Positions 39,128 through 50,342 of a stretch of DNA of 64,000 bases are shown here, one piece after another. The notes below the pieces were generated by a model. The model was not told where the DNA came from, ran no database searches, and was given only the letters and a program-made list of their open reading frames with translations. Each line of letters begins with the position of its first letter. The stretch's first letter is position 1. The stretch spans positions 259,352,245 to 259,416,244 of the forward strand of contig OY282559.1 in assembly GCA_958295665.1 (NCBI GenBank), written 5' to 3'. Position numbers and translations under genes: made by a program. The stretch is from Tipula vernalis (taxonomy: Eukaryota > Arthropoda > Insecta > Diptera > Tipulidae).

Positions 39128-40680
39128 AACAGATACCGGTGGACCTTACAGGTTATTAGAACCACATAGGCATTTAACAAAAAAATATTTAATTTAAAAA
39201 TGTACACAAATCAAAAAAAAATTACGGAAGAAAATAAATATTCAACCATTTGTTTGACAGTTGGCCGTAGTTAATTATAAAGAGGATTCACTGCATATGT
39301 TTCCATCGGAAAACGACACTTAAACAAAAAATTTTGTTTATAAATTGCATATAGTAATTCTTGACCCAAGAAGCAATTGTGCTTATTGCGAGAAATTTAT
39401 TACTCAAAACAAGAATTGTTACTCCAAAATAAAAATGTTTATTCAACCCTTTTACAGAACAGTTTCTTTAAATTAAAACATCCTTCCTTATACTTTCTTT
39501 TAAGATTCGAGAAAAGCAATATTCTCTACATAGTAAATGTTACTTTCTTTCATTTTGTGTTACAATTTATTCAAGAAATCTTAAGTTGTCAAACTAAAAA
39601 TTAAATCGATCAATCTCGATTTATAATAATTCAGTCTAAGTCAGCGCGGGTGCACTAGTTGTTATGAGAAGTTCGCCTGGCTTAATCCTACCCTTTTCAA
39701 AACCTCTTTCTCTTATTACAAATTAACTAAGGGTGGAAAACGAAAATTAACTGATTTAGAACGAATATTGAGTCCACTTTGCCAGGTAAATAGAAACTAT
39801 TTCTGAAAAATGGCAATTTTTTGCAAAATCTATCAAATATGTAATTATAAAGACAACAAAATATAAAGTAAATCATGCTATTATTGAAGAGAACAAGTCT
39901 GCGGTAACTCTACCCTCAATAAGCTGTTATAATTCTCGAATAGAAACTACACCAAAACGAGAAGTTAAGAAGCCAAAGTTGGAAACTGTTTTACTTTTAT
40001 CATATTTTTATTCATATTTTAATCTACTTAACCGTATGTTTCATTAATTCCGAAATTTAACTTGTGTATAGAGCAATTAATTAATTAATAAAAATAAATT
40101 AGGTAGGTAAATATTTTGATTAATGTATTTCGCTGATAATATTTAACGATTTATTATTGATTACATGGCGATAAGCAGATATATAGACATATTTATATTC
40201 GAAAAAATAGTGCGATAACAAATATAATACCAGTTTTATCTATCTGTTATATTTTTATTGATCATCATTTCGATTTCGTTCAAGGTCGAATCATTTCGTC
40301 ATTAGAACCATTCCTGAAAATCATTTTTTTTTTTCGGAACTAATCGAACTTTTTACAGAGATAATTTACCTTTTGTGAGTCGGTATCTCTCCGATTTCTC
40401 AAAATTAAAAATACCACAAAAAATCCTGAAAAACACAAAGTAAAGTGCCAGAAGACCCTATACATTTTTGTTAGGATGCTACATATTTCTTGGGGGGTTG
40501 TTAAGTATCAAGCGAATTAAGTAAACAAATATACAATGGACTATGGACATTAATTGCTTGAATGAATCAAACGTTCATTGAAATAGATCGTGCACTTGAA
40601 CAGTGATCTCGAAGTTTTGTAGTAACCATTACCACTGATGGAAAGGATACTTCATCAACTAGTGCGAGAAAGAATATTTT
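39128..40680. other. No gene seen
   Basis: AT-rich DNA, partly expected to hold the ORF1 of the adjacent LINE (minus strand), but no zinc-knuckle or other ORF1 motif was found. The 75-codon ORF at 39377-39604 has no known motif. Confidence 0.4.
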
Positions 40681-40789
40681 TTAAGATTGATTTCAGTGAG
40701 GCTTATTTGGGTCTCCCGGTTCCAAAAGATTCAAAACATCTCTTTACGAACGGCATCTGAAAAGTGTAAAGCATAAAACTAGTTAGTAC

Positions 40790-41150
40790 ACGGTTAATAA
40801 AAACTATAGGCACATTGCACTTCAGCCAATTTTTTTTTTGAAATTTCTTGAGAATTTGGCGAAAAACAGAGTTACACATTTTTAAATCATTTTAATTTAC
40901 TTAGTTTTCATTAACATGGATTCCGTCAAGGTGTGAATACTGAATCGGCTTTGTTAGAGATTCTGAATATTATTATTACTAGACCGTAGATCTGTAGATG
41001 TCGGGTTTCTCAGGGATCAGGCTTTAGCTTATACCATTAAATCATTCTCTGATGTTATTTCTGTGGTTAATTCCGATATTAAGGTTAAACTAAAGTTACT
41101 AAGTTAAAAACTAAGATTATCTTCTTTAAGATTTCTGACACCACAGTGCA
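40790..41150 (+). pseudogene. LINE reverse transcriptase fragment
   Basis: Across two frames the plus strand reads NYRHIALQPIFF, FLENLAKNRVTHF, then HGFRQGVNTESALLEILNII. These are RT blocks 1-2 of a LINE (family pattern NYRPI.L...FEK...L..., Q.GFR.G..TE.AL). A VSQGSGF remnant of motif B follows near 41010, and LKTKIIFFK recalls the region after the catalytic Asp pair. YADD is absent. Many stops; an old relic. Confidence 0.6.
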
Positions 41151-41939
41151 CCTAAGAACAAGCAGGTAATTTACCACATTGCTTCTAAATGTACTCCCAC
41201 TAACTGTCATATTGCTTTTTTGAATATTGACTTAGAAAACTGGTTGTAAGGTATCATCAATTTCAATTGGACAGTAACCTTACCGGGAAAGTTCATGTCA
41301 CGCACATTCTCTTCCATCCCCATCTAGAATTTTATACCTTCTTCACGATGTGTTTCTATGTACAATATCCAATATGTACAATAGAAAATGATTTTAGCAA
41401 ACCATAATGAGCAAAAGAAACCAAATCATCTTGCCCTTTATTCAAGTCTAGATATCTTAGACAGTGTAAATAAGATGATTAAAGATTGCACGATGTTTCT
41501 GTTATCATAAAAGATTTTTAAAGAGTTCATCAATTCCAGGACAGGTTGAGATCGCAATCTCGTGGCTGAATGTAACTAAATCAAATTAGTTACTTAAGGC
41601 AGGAACCCAAATACCGATAAAAGAGTTCCAAGAGTGATCGATACCGAAATTTTATAGACCAAATTAAAATTATAAATACATCATTACCAGTTATAACATA
41701 TAATTCGATTTTTTTTAGCTTACTTATAAATTTTATATAAAACAACTTAACTCTTTTAGTAGCAATGATTTTTAGTAATCTTTAATTATTAAACATCATT
41801 GTAATATAATTTAATGACATATCGAGGGACAGTACCCGAATTATTTCGAATTTGAAACAAATTGAATTGCAAGGTCCATTGAATGGTATACTGTTTCCAT
41901 ATATTGGCGTAAAGGAATAGTATATTAGCATGACGGACC

Positions 41940-42300
41940 CCTAGAACTCCGATTATCCGTATGTCAAACTCACCTAGCTTGTGAATTGGCAATATATTTT
42001 CATTGGCAGTTTGCCTTGGTAAAGGTTGGAAGGTTTGCTGAAGATACTCCGCAAAGAGATCAGCCTACTCTTTGTGACTTCTTGACCAGGTCCCATCATC
42101 CTTTTTAAGTAGAGGTACTTGCATTTTGGGTCTTTTGAGTCCCTTTGTCACCTTCCACAGTGAGTAATTAGAATTTTTTTCATCAAGAGATTTGAGACTG
42201 TTACATAAATTGTTAAGAATTGTTTTGTTCTCCGCGATTCAATTAATCTGCCAGGTTTTACGTGCGCGTCATTTTTCTCTTACCAACTCTCTAATTTCTA
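41940..42300 (-). pseudogene. Jockey-type LINE linker fragment
   Basis: Read on minus from about 42300, shifting frames give NNLCNSLKSLDEK, YSLWKVTKGLKRPKMQVPLL, KKDDGTWSRSHKE and ADLFAEYLQQTFQPLP. This is the conserved segment between endonuclease and RT in Jockey-clade elements (S-W-K-AT...RPK, then G.W....KA..FA.YL...F.P). No RT follows toward 41789. Separate from the ORF2 at 36518-39127. Confidence 0.6.
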
Positions 42301-42899
42301 TTGGGTAGAATATGTTAAGCGTCTTCTTATTTTCTATAATGGGGGTGCTTGCCAACGCCAATCTTGTGACTGAACATGAGTACAATTTAATTTTAAGTAA
42401 TAAACAAATAAATTGTTTCCAGAAAAATCGCATAGGTTGCATAAAGCGAAATATTAATAACGGAAGTATACATACATACAATTTATCAACTATGCAAAAT
42501 AGTTTAGAATATAAGAATATCCACAACAAACTAAATCACCAAAAGTGTAGTTTCTAATTCTGCATCTATCCTTAGATAATTTCGCTAATCAAGCAAACGC
42601 CTTAGCCTTACAACCTAAGCACAAAATTTGTTAGATTACCATTGGTCCTTCGAGCCGGATCTTCATATTAACGCCACTAAATATTGGCAATGGAGGAATA
42701 TTATAAAACTCAAAATGCTCTTTTTGATCGAATTCAAAAAAGCAAAACAAATTATAACAAGGATGGCGAGGGCTGGAAGACGAAGGAATACTTGCAGTAA
42801 GGGCTGGCAAGTATCGAAACAATCTGGGAGGAACTCCTCGACACCGATAGACAGATGAAAGACGAACATTTGACGAACGAGATACCGTTAATAAATTTT

Positions 42900-44200
42900 A
42901 CGCTAACTATCGAGCTGAATTAGAAGCTAAATTAAAAACATGAGAAGTACAAGTACGAAGCGATGGATATCTATCGATTAAACCAACATCCAACATGCCC
43001 GGATCTTCAGGGGTGTCGCTGACTCTAGAAGACACAATAACTCCTTCGGCTATGCCAATTACCAATACTCAGAAGGCAAGCAATACGAGCGAAACTGACG
43101 AAAATATAAAGCACAAGACGGGAAAATGCGTTTGTGTTATAGATTAATGGACGAGGCGGAACATCTTTTAGCAGCTAAAAGCAGCCACGATCAACTGCAA
43201 CACAAGCTGCACCAACTCGATGCGATGATGACACAAATTGGGCAGGTGCATGAAGAACTATTAGTAGATGCCACGCCTGAAGAAGAAGCTACTATGCCCT
43301 ACTTCAAAAAAGACTACTATGCAATTTTAGTCAACAACTTTAAGACGCTGAGATCCAGAATCGCCGGGGTGCTGAATAAACCAAAACCAAGGGGTCCAGA
43401 AAAACACGAGATCAAACTAAGACGTATTTAAATTCCACACTTCCTAGGTGATGCCCTGCAATGGGCATCCTTCCATGATTTATTTAGAAGGATCATTCAC
43501 GAAAACGACGATATAAGTGACAATGTCAAGATGCACTAATTAAAAACCAAGGTACTTGGAAGCGCGGGCAAAATAATAAGCCACTTGGAGGCAACGGGTG
43601 ATAATTATTGTAACGCTTGGAGGCTGTTGGTAAACCGATACCAAAACAAAAGGCAGCTGGCGTCCAATCATGTCAATGCGATGCTGAACTCTCCAGTAAT
43701 TCACTCCGAATCAGCAACAGCAATAAAGTAGTTACATGACTTACTAACCAAAAACATATATGCCATCAAAAACTTAGGCATCCTCACAGTATCTTGGAAT
43801 TATATCATAATTCCAATAATCATCAAAAAATTAGACAATGACATCACGATTATTTGGGATGCCTATTGTGGATGCTAAAGAAATGCCAACAATAGAGGAC
43901 TTCCTCAGTTTTCTAGAACGCCGATTCCAATCATTAGAGGCAACTAAACCAAAACCAATAATTCGCAGTCCTGGAGCTCCCGCTCCACAAAAAGCATGGG
44001 TCTATACATGTCACACACAAACAAAAAAGACATGTGCGTTGTGTAAGCAAGGAATGTCTACTTTAGAACGATCTAAAATCATTGCTCACCATCAACTTTG
44101 CAACATGTGTCTTGAGGCGAAACACCATCCATGCCCCTACTCTATCCGATGTTTGGTATGTAAGGGAACTCACAACACATTACTACATACTAATAATCAA
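42900..44200 (+). pseudogene. BEL/Pao gag remnant
   Basis: Open segments at 43126-43431 (a helical N-terminal domain with LLVDATPEEEATMPYFKKDY) and 43838-44200 (TIEDFLSFLERRFQSLEA) flank a broken stretch that reads FLGDALQWASFHDLF and YCNAWRLLVNRYQNKRQL. This is the Pao gag core pattern (a .G.A..W..F...F. block followed by A..WE.L..RYDN.R). After 44030, CALCKQG, CNMCLEAKHHPC and CLVCKGTHNTLLH are the zinc-binding clusters at the gag-protease junction. Stops at about 43539 and 43729 and frame changes disrupt it. Confidence 0.8.
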
Positions 44201-44309
44201 CGTGCAATGATCACCACAAAAAATGAAGACACCCCAAAAAATGAGGCGAATGAGAAATATACAATAACAAATCATCTAGTGAACCAATATGAGCAACCAA
44301 CTGGCACAT

Positions 44310-44920
44310 TGTTAGCCACGGCAATGACCCAAGTGCAGGCTGGCAGACAACAATCAAAGCTGCTACGAATGCTAATCGATCCCGGGTCACAAATTTCATT
44401 TATCACCGAGGAAACATCTAAGCAAATAAAGCAACCTACCAAGAAAACTCACGTACAGATTGGTGGCATAAACGAGAGCGAAATTACAACCGCCACAAGA
44501 ATAGTTAGCTTTCGCGTAGCAGCCCGATTTTCGTCAAGTTTCTCCATGAAAATAACACGGTCCCTGCCTGAACAACATTTCGACAGTAGAAAGTGGAATC
44601 ATTTAAATAACCTAATATGAGCCGATCCAAACAATAAGCAACCGAACAAAATCGACATCTTATTGGGTGCCGATTACTATCCAAGTATTTTGATGGACCA
44701 GGTTGTAAAAGGAAATCAAGAAGAACCAATCGCACAACAGACAGAGCTAGGTTGGATTATATTCGGAAATACCTCAACCAACAAGCCATCCAAGATCGAG
44801 TCATTGATCGCTTTGACAGACATCGACAATCAATTAAAGAAATTTTGGGAAATAGAAGAAATACAATCCAAGAAACTTTATACCGAAAATGAAAAGCTGT
44901 GTGAAGAACATTAGCAGCAG
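44310..44920 (+). pseudogene. BEL/Pao protease remnant
   Basis: LLRMLIDPGSQISFITEE (about 44365-44420) is the aspartic protease active-site region; the family's usual DSGSQ reads DPGSQ here. The domain continues to QIGGINESEI and is then disrupted, with a frameshift near 44600. The frame at 44645-44913 (IDILLGADYYPSILMDQ, then TELGWIIFGN) is the segment conserved between protease and RT in BEL/Pao. Confidence 0.8.
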
Positions 44921-44929
44921 AATTACCGA

Positions 44930-45740
44930 CGAGGCACAGATGGTCGTTACATAGTACGACTTCCTTTTAAACAAAGCATACCATGGCTCGGTTCATCCAA
45001 GCAGAGAGCCTTGGCTAGATTTATTCAACTAGAACGGCGATTGTCACTGGCCAGTGAATTTTCTAAAGATTATCAGGCGTGCATACAAGAATACTACAAT
45101 CAGGGGCATTTGATTGAGAGTAAGGAACATAACAACAACGAATATTACATTCCTCACCATGCAGTGATCAAAACTACTAGTACTACAACCAAATTTAGAG
45201 TACTATTCGACGCATCGGCAAAAACGAGCAACAATATCAGCTTAAATGAAATACAACTCATGGGCCCCAAATTACAAGAGAATCTGATGTTAATTCTACT
45301 ACGATGGAGAAAATACAAGATATCATATACAGCGGACATAGAACAAATGTACCGACAAATAAAAGTACATCCCGATGATCAACAGTACCAAAAAATATTA
45401 TGGAGAACATCCCCCGACCAAACGATAAATTCATATCAGCTAACAACAGTAACGTTTGGGAGGAGAAAAACTTCCCAATTGCAGCAAAAATAATTAGGAG
45501 CGATTTTTACGTAGATGACTTATTATCTGGAAGTAACAACCTGGAGGGTGCTCAGGAGGCACAAAACCAACTGATTAGCTTGCTACAAACCGGAGGGTTT
45601 AATCTGAGAAAATGGACTTCTAATCATCCTCAACTCATAGAAGGTGTCAATCCAAACTCGAAAGCATTCGAACCCATTACATTTGACGATGAAGCAGTAA
45701 AAACATTAGGATTGATTTGGAATCCAAGCACTGACTGATA
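44930..45740 (+). pseudogene. BEL/Pao reverse transcriptase remnant
   Basis: The first open segment (45011-45493) carries ERRLSLASEFSKDYQACI, YYIPHHAVIKTTSTTTKFRV, FDASAKTSNNISLNEIQLMG and YTADIEQMYRQIKVHPDDQQ; the Asp of ADIEQMYRQI is catalytic motif A. After YQLTTVTFG the frame breaks, and residues that normally lie between motif B and the catalytic pair are missing, which implies a small deletion. The second segment (45400-45738) carries IIRSDFYVDDLLSGSN with the YVDD pair, then FNLRKWTSNHPQL and KTLGLIWNP, ending at a TGA. Confidence 0.85.
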
Positions 45741-45744
45741 CATT

Positions 45745-46452
45745 TGAGTTTAAGGCGAACCTCAACAACAAAATTGGGAAAATGACCAAACGAAAAATGC
45801 TGTCTGAGTCATCCAAATTATTTGATCCATTAGGATGGCTATCTTCAACCCTGATACAAGCCAAAATCTTAATGCAAGCGCTTTGGATCTTCGGTGTAAG
45901 CTGGGATCAAAACCTGCCAGAAGATATAGGAAATAAATGTCAACAGTATTATATATCCCTTCCAAAACTAGAGGAGATAAAGATTCCAAGGTGGATCCAT
46001 TTCAACAAGACTGTCTCAGGAGAATTACATGGATTCTGTGAGGCTTCCGAAGTAGCATACGCAGCAGTGATATACTTCTACAACAGAACTTCAAACAAGG
46101 CAACATTGTTAACAGCAAAAACACGAGTAGCTCCAATATCAACCAAGTTAACATTGCCAAAGCTAGAATTATGCGGAGCAAGTTTACTTGCGAACCTAAT
46201 GAACATGGTGCAGCAAAAGATATGAAATTTGATGAAACACCGAAATATTGTTGGACGGATTTAATGATTGTGCTAGGGTGGGTGAAAAACAAGCCCCATA
46301 AATTTAAAACATTTGTAGCAAATCGAATCTCGGGTATCCAGGAGATAACTACTCCGTCTCAGTGGTTTTACGTCAAATCATCCGAAAATCCCGCAGATTA
46401 TGCATGCAGGGGTATCGCAGCAAATCAATTAATCAATCACAATTTATGGTGA
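45745..46452 (+). pseudogene. BEL/Pao RNase H region remnant
   Basis: 45782-46225 reads KRKMLSESSKLFDPLGWLSS (connection domain), KIPRWIHFNKTVSGELHGFC (the conserved LHGFCDAS region, here CEAS), AAVIYFYNRT and LPKLELCGASLLANLM. A frameshift at about 46215 leads to 46222-46452 with CWTDLMIVLGWVKNKPHKFK, FVANRISGIQEIT and SSENPADYACRG. The order and motifs are those of BEL/Pao; the normally present Asp of the C-terminal CWTDS motif is retained. Confidence 0.8.
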
Positions 46453-46471
46453 AACTTCCCTCAGAGAATCT

Positions 46472-46885
46472 TTGAAAAAAAAAATCCAGCTAGCGCCAAT
46501 AATAGTGGAAGACACACCAGATCAATTGGAATTAAAACAACCCATACTGAGAGCCATGACAGTAACAACACATGACCTTTTTGATCAATTACTTTTGAAG
46601 TACTCAAATTTTAATACCATAAGAAGGGTTATGGTGTATGTGGCGAGATTTATCAATAAATGCCGAAAGCTTGTAACCAGCCATGAAGCTCCCACGGCAG
46701 AAGAAATAAAACATGCCACGCAAAGTCTGATCAAAATAGCGCAGAGACAACATTTCAAAAATGAAATTCGAGATCTTCTAAATCAGAAAGGAAGAGCAAA
46801 CACAAGTAAGATTAAATCTTTATCTCCATTCCTACATGACGATGTTTTACGAGTCGGTAGTCGAGTTCAAAATACAACAACATTT
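46472..46885 (+). pseudogene. BEL/Pao integrase N-terminal remnant, truncated
   Basis: A 139-codon open segment holding LLLKYSNFNTIRRVMVYVAR (the conserved S.. .L.RV.A...R pattern) and a final SKIKSLSPFLHDDVLRVGSR (the pattern L.PFLD..G.LRVGGR). It breaks at the point where the HHCC zinc region and catalytic core should begin, because foreign repeat sequence starts at 46885. Confidence 0.75.
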
Positions 46886-47065
46886 TTATAGACAAATATA
46901 TTAATTGTTCATGGCAATCACAATATTTTCGATTTGGTAAATCAGAAAAATACAGAGGCCAATCGCTCATAACATATCTACTGAAAAAAGTAGAAATATC
47001 TTCCCCCCTCCCCGTAATTTTGGCTGAAGGCCCAAAGAGTTATACCAATGTATTACTCTGAAAAA
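46880..47065. repeat. Copy of the dispersed repeat from 1-3600
   Basis: This piece is over 90 percent identical by eye to 143-330 in the same orientation (for example TATAGACAAATATATTAATT, then GAGGCCAATCGCTCATAA and CTCCCCGTAATTTTGGCTGA). It directly abuts the truncated integrase. It is a partial copy: the inverted partner arm is absent here. Confidence 0.85.
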
Positions 47066-48375
47066 AGAGAACCGAAGAGAGAGAGGATGTTGACGCTTAC
47101 AATTTATAACTTAGCTGGCACATCTCTCCCTATTGTACATGGCTGGATTATATGTTTACCTGAGCGTTTGTAATGTGTAGCGTTTGGCTGAAAGCCACCT
47201 TGCACTCATTACAAAGAATTTATGTTATTTGCTTGCGATACCGGGCGGCATGATTCCTGCAGCTGACCCAGGTAGAGGAGTTTGGTGTGAGTAAGGTATC
47301 ACAAATATCTAGTTTACCGCCTACGGAACATTGCGAGCATATTACTCAATATTGGATAATTTTTGCTTGATGGGGCTAAAGCACCCAAAAAGTGAGCTGC
47401 TAATTGCAATTCGGAGAAGGAGAATGAAAACAGTAAAGAAAAATTTTTTACTTAGGATAGCATGGCTATACCCTAAGCTTGAATGAACGAAATTAAAATT
47501 TGACCACTGGCCGTGGTTAGAATGGCCATTGGTCCCTAACCGTGTGTTAGTATGGAAAAGACTTTCGGACGTTGTCGACAGAAGGCGGGTATGGTGGTTA
47601 ACACCATATGTTCCCTTGCCTGCCTCTTGCGAGGTTATCGACAGACCTCCTGCCAGTCGGTGCCCTTTGTGTTAGTAGATCATTTTTATTTTACAGGTAA
47701 GTATACAGTATATATGATTAAATCCCAATTTAAAAGAAAAAAAGTTTAAATTAACAGACTTTTTTTTATATATTTCGTTTTCAAGTAAAAAAAAAATGTA
47801 CGCCCCACGCGGTGAATCAACTAAAAATCTCTAACTCAATGTCACAAAAAAAAATTGAATGCCCCCTCAATAAAATATTGGCGAGGTTTTTATACAATTT
47901 TTCTCCTGATTGACTAAAAAAGAAAAATTATTTTCCACATTGCCCAATCAACAGAAAAACGCATTCTTATCCCCCTCCAATACTTCGTTGGTTATTAGCG
48001 ATTATGCCAAAAAAATGGCAAACATCCGGCACGTTTCCTTTCAATGTGCAAACACATTGTACTGCCTCAAATTGCCTACAAAATAACAAAAAAAAAAATT
48101 AAATTCAATTTGGTTTCAAATAGCCGCAGCTGAATAAACGCTAAAGAAACCCAACAAATGAAAAGTATTGTATACACGCTTGACAAATTCGCGTGTGCAA
48201 CAAAAAAAAAAGAAAAATGCATTTACGTTTATTTACTGAAACTTGAGCACCCACTTTGGTGTGCAGAAATAAATTTATAAAGTAAACGTAAATGAAAATA
48301 TGATTCGTATGGGCCAGCGCCACTAGAATAAATAGGATTTTACGTTAATTTGTTGTACAACCAAAATTGGTACTA
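47066..48375. other. No gene recognised; locally higher GC
   Basis: 47066-47660 has higher GC than its surroundings and could be leftover LTR or another element, but no ends were identified. A 65-codon ORF at 47552-47749 has no known motif. From 47700 on the sequence is AT-rich with A-runs. Confidence 0.35.
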
Positions 48376-50342
48376 CACTGAAAAAATTTTTGTGCATTTT
48401 ATTTACGAATGGCGTTCGTTAACCGCAATTCGTACTATTAATGTAAAAATTACTATATTTACGAAACAAACCAAATTTAGAAAAAAATTCATAAACATTT
48501 GTGCGTTAATAGTACGAATCATAGTTCATAAACTACAAAATGGTTTAGTTCATTCACAAAAAACTACATTTATGAACAATTCATATTATTTATGAATAAG
48601 ATGAGTGCGAAAATATTTGTTAAATACTTATTGTTCGTTATATTAACGAATGTACACAATATATGAATATTATAATTTGAATTTTAAATGTATGTGTGGG
48701 TGGCTGCTTATGTTTGAAGAAATCCTAGTTTTATGACATCTATTGAATAAGAATCTTCTTTTGTCATTTCCACCTCCGGAACAGAAAGTGATACAGAAGT
48801 GAAATGCATACCAAAATATGCCTTATATACACACACGCCAGATATCAGTGATTTTGCATTTTCCAAGTAAAAGAAATCGAAAAAAAAAAATCTAGTAGAC
48901 ATAAAATGTCAGCAACCGTCTTTTTTCAATTTGATTTTGATGAAAATGTTCATAAATAATACAATTAAATTGTAAATTTCACGTTTTTCAAGTATTATTG
49001 ATAAATTCCTTCATTAAATTAATAACACGAACAAATTCATATATATTGTACATAAGAGCTCCATTGCATTTCTAATTATGCGAAAAGATCAAGTTTCATC
49101 ATTACGTAATGTATATGAATTTATTCATACTATTAATTATTGGACGAATCTATTCGTAGCATCTATGAAAATAAAGTAAAGTTGAATTATTCGGAACAAA
49201 TAAAGTAAATAAATTGCTTTCGCTTCTTTATCAACAATTGCGTGCTTGAAAGGAACAAATATAATAATTTACATTGTAAAATTTTTAATGTAACAGATTT
49301 TTGTATGCTGAAAAATAGGTAAATATGATATTTTTTGCCAGTGTTGTACAAGTGTTTTCATTTTGCACGCGTTCTTAATAAAATAGAGCCAATTTTCATT
49401 CGGTGAAATTAAAATAAGAACACTTTTCTGTGAAAAAAATAAATTTCTTTTAGTCTATAAATAATGTGTAAATAAATAAATTATGTGATCTACAGGACTA
49501 AATTTTAATGTGTTAACAATACTGCAACATTATTATATATAGTTGCTGGCAAGAAAATTTCGTACCTATATCGATTCAAATATGATCATGGTTGACGATT
49601 CGGAACTCGGCGCCATGTGACTAATAAAATAAATAAATAACAAAATTACAAAATTTTATGTTTTTATTTCTCTACATCTCTATTTTCAGTATATGTATTT
49701 ATGAAAATAATCATCATATTCATGAATTATTCGTAATTGCTGAGTATTCCATTCTTCCAATACACGAATAATTTCGTAAATACAAATAATGAATTTCTAA
49801 ACTTATATGTATGAATTTATTCGTTAATGTGATTTAACCCTCTAATGCTCTAGTCCGCCTCAAGACGGACTTAAACTAAACCGTTCTAATCCACACATGT
49901 ATATTTTTTTTAACGAAAACAAACACTAAAACTGTAATCGCAATTCCGCTTTATTCATTGGTTTTTTCAGCAATATTCTATTTCGTTTCGTTTTTCCTTT
50001 AAATCAGTTCCAAGTGAATTTTTGACGAAAACTGACGAAATAATTATTTGTGTGAAAAACGGGACTTTCAACAATAAAATATTATTAGTAATTTTTATAC
50101 GATTCTTGTGAAAAAAATACTGGTGAGTAGAAAAAAGAGTTATCTTTTGAACAGTGCATAAAATAACAGAAAATATTACTGTTTGTTATCAATAATACAC
50201 TATCACCTGAAACCGTCTGTAGGCGGACTCGGGTTTTATGGTCAAAATGCTTGCGCTTACAGTTTTTCGCATGATTTATTCGGGTTATGATTTTCTTTTG
50301 TATTTTGTATTGTGTGATCTTTAATTTTTTTTGTTATTAGTC

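Larger units (their letters stand above)
42640..46885 (+). mobile_element. Degenerate BEL/Pao LTR retrotransposon
   Basis: The gag-pol body of a BEL/Pao element lies on plus: gag with Cys/His clusters, protease, RT, RNase H and the start of the integrase. Several frameshifts, stops and at least one internal deletion are present. The integrase core and 3' end are missing because the sequence switches at about 46885 into the dispersed repeat also seen at 1-900. No LTR pair could be recognised on either side; 47060-47460 is a candidate for residual LTR or flank but is unproven. The element cannot be active. Confidence 0.85.

Noticed and set aside
40670..40750. Possible Ty3/gypsy RT motif (FSEAYLGLPVPKDS)
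   Set aside because: The similarity to the AYLQ..V..... pattern is short and isolated, with no other gypsy motif nearby; the adjacent sequence is LINE RT.
42312..42557. 81-codon plus ORF with a hydrophobic start
   Set aside because: It overlaps the Jockey-type fragment on minus and shows no other gene-like feature.
47066..47460. Possible BEL/Pao LTR (TGTTGACGCTTACAATT start)
   Set aside because: There is no second copy in the window, no primer-binding site and no clear end, so an LTR cannot be supported.
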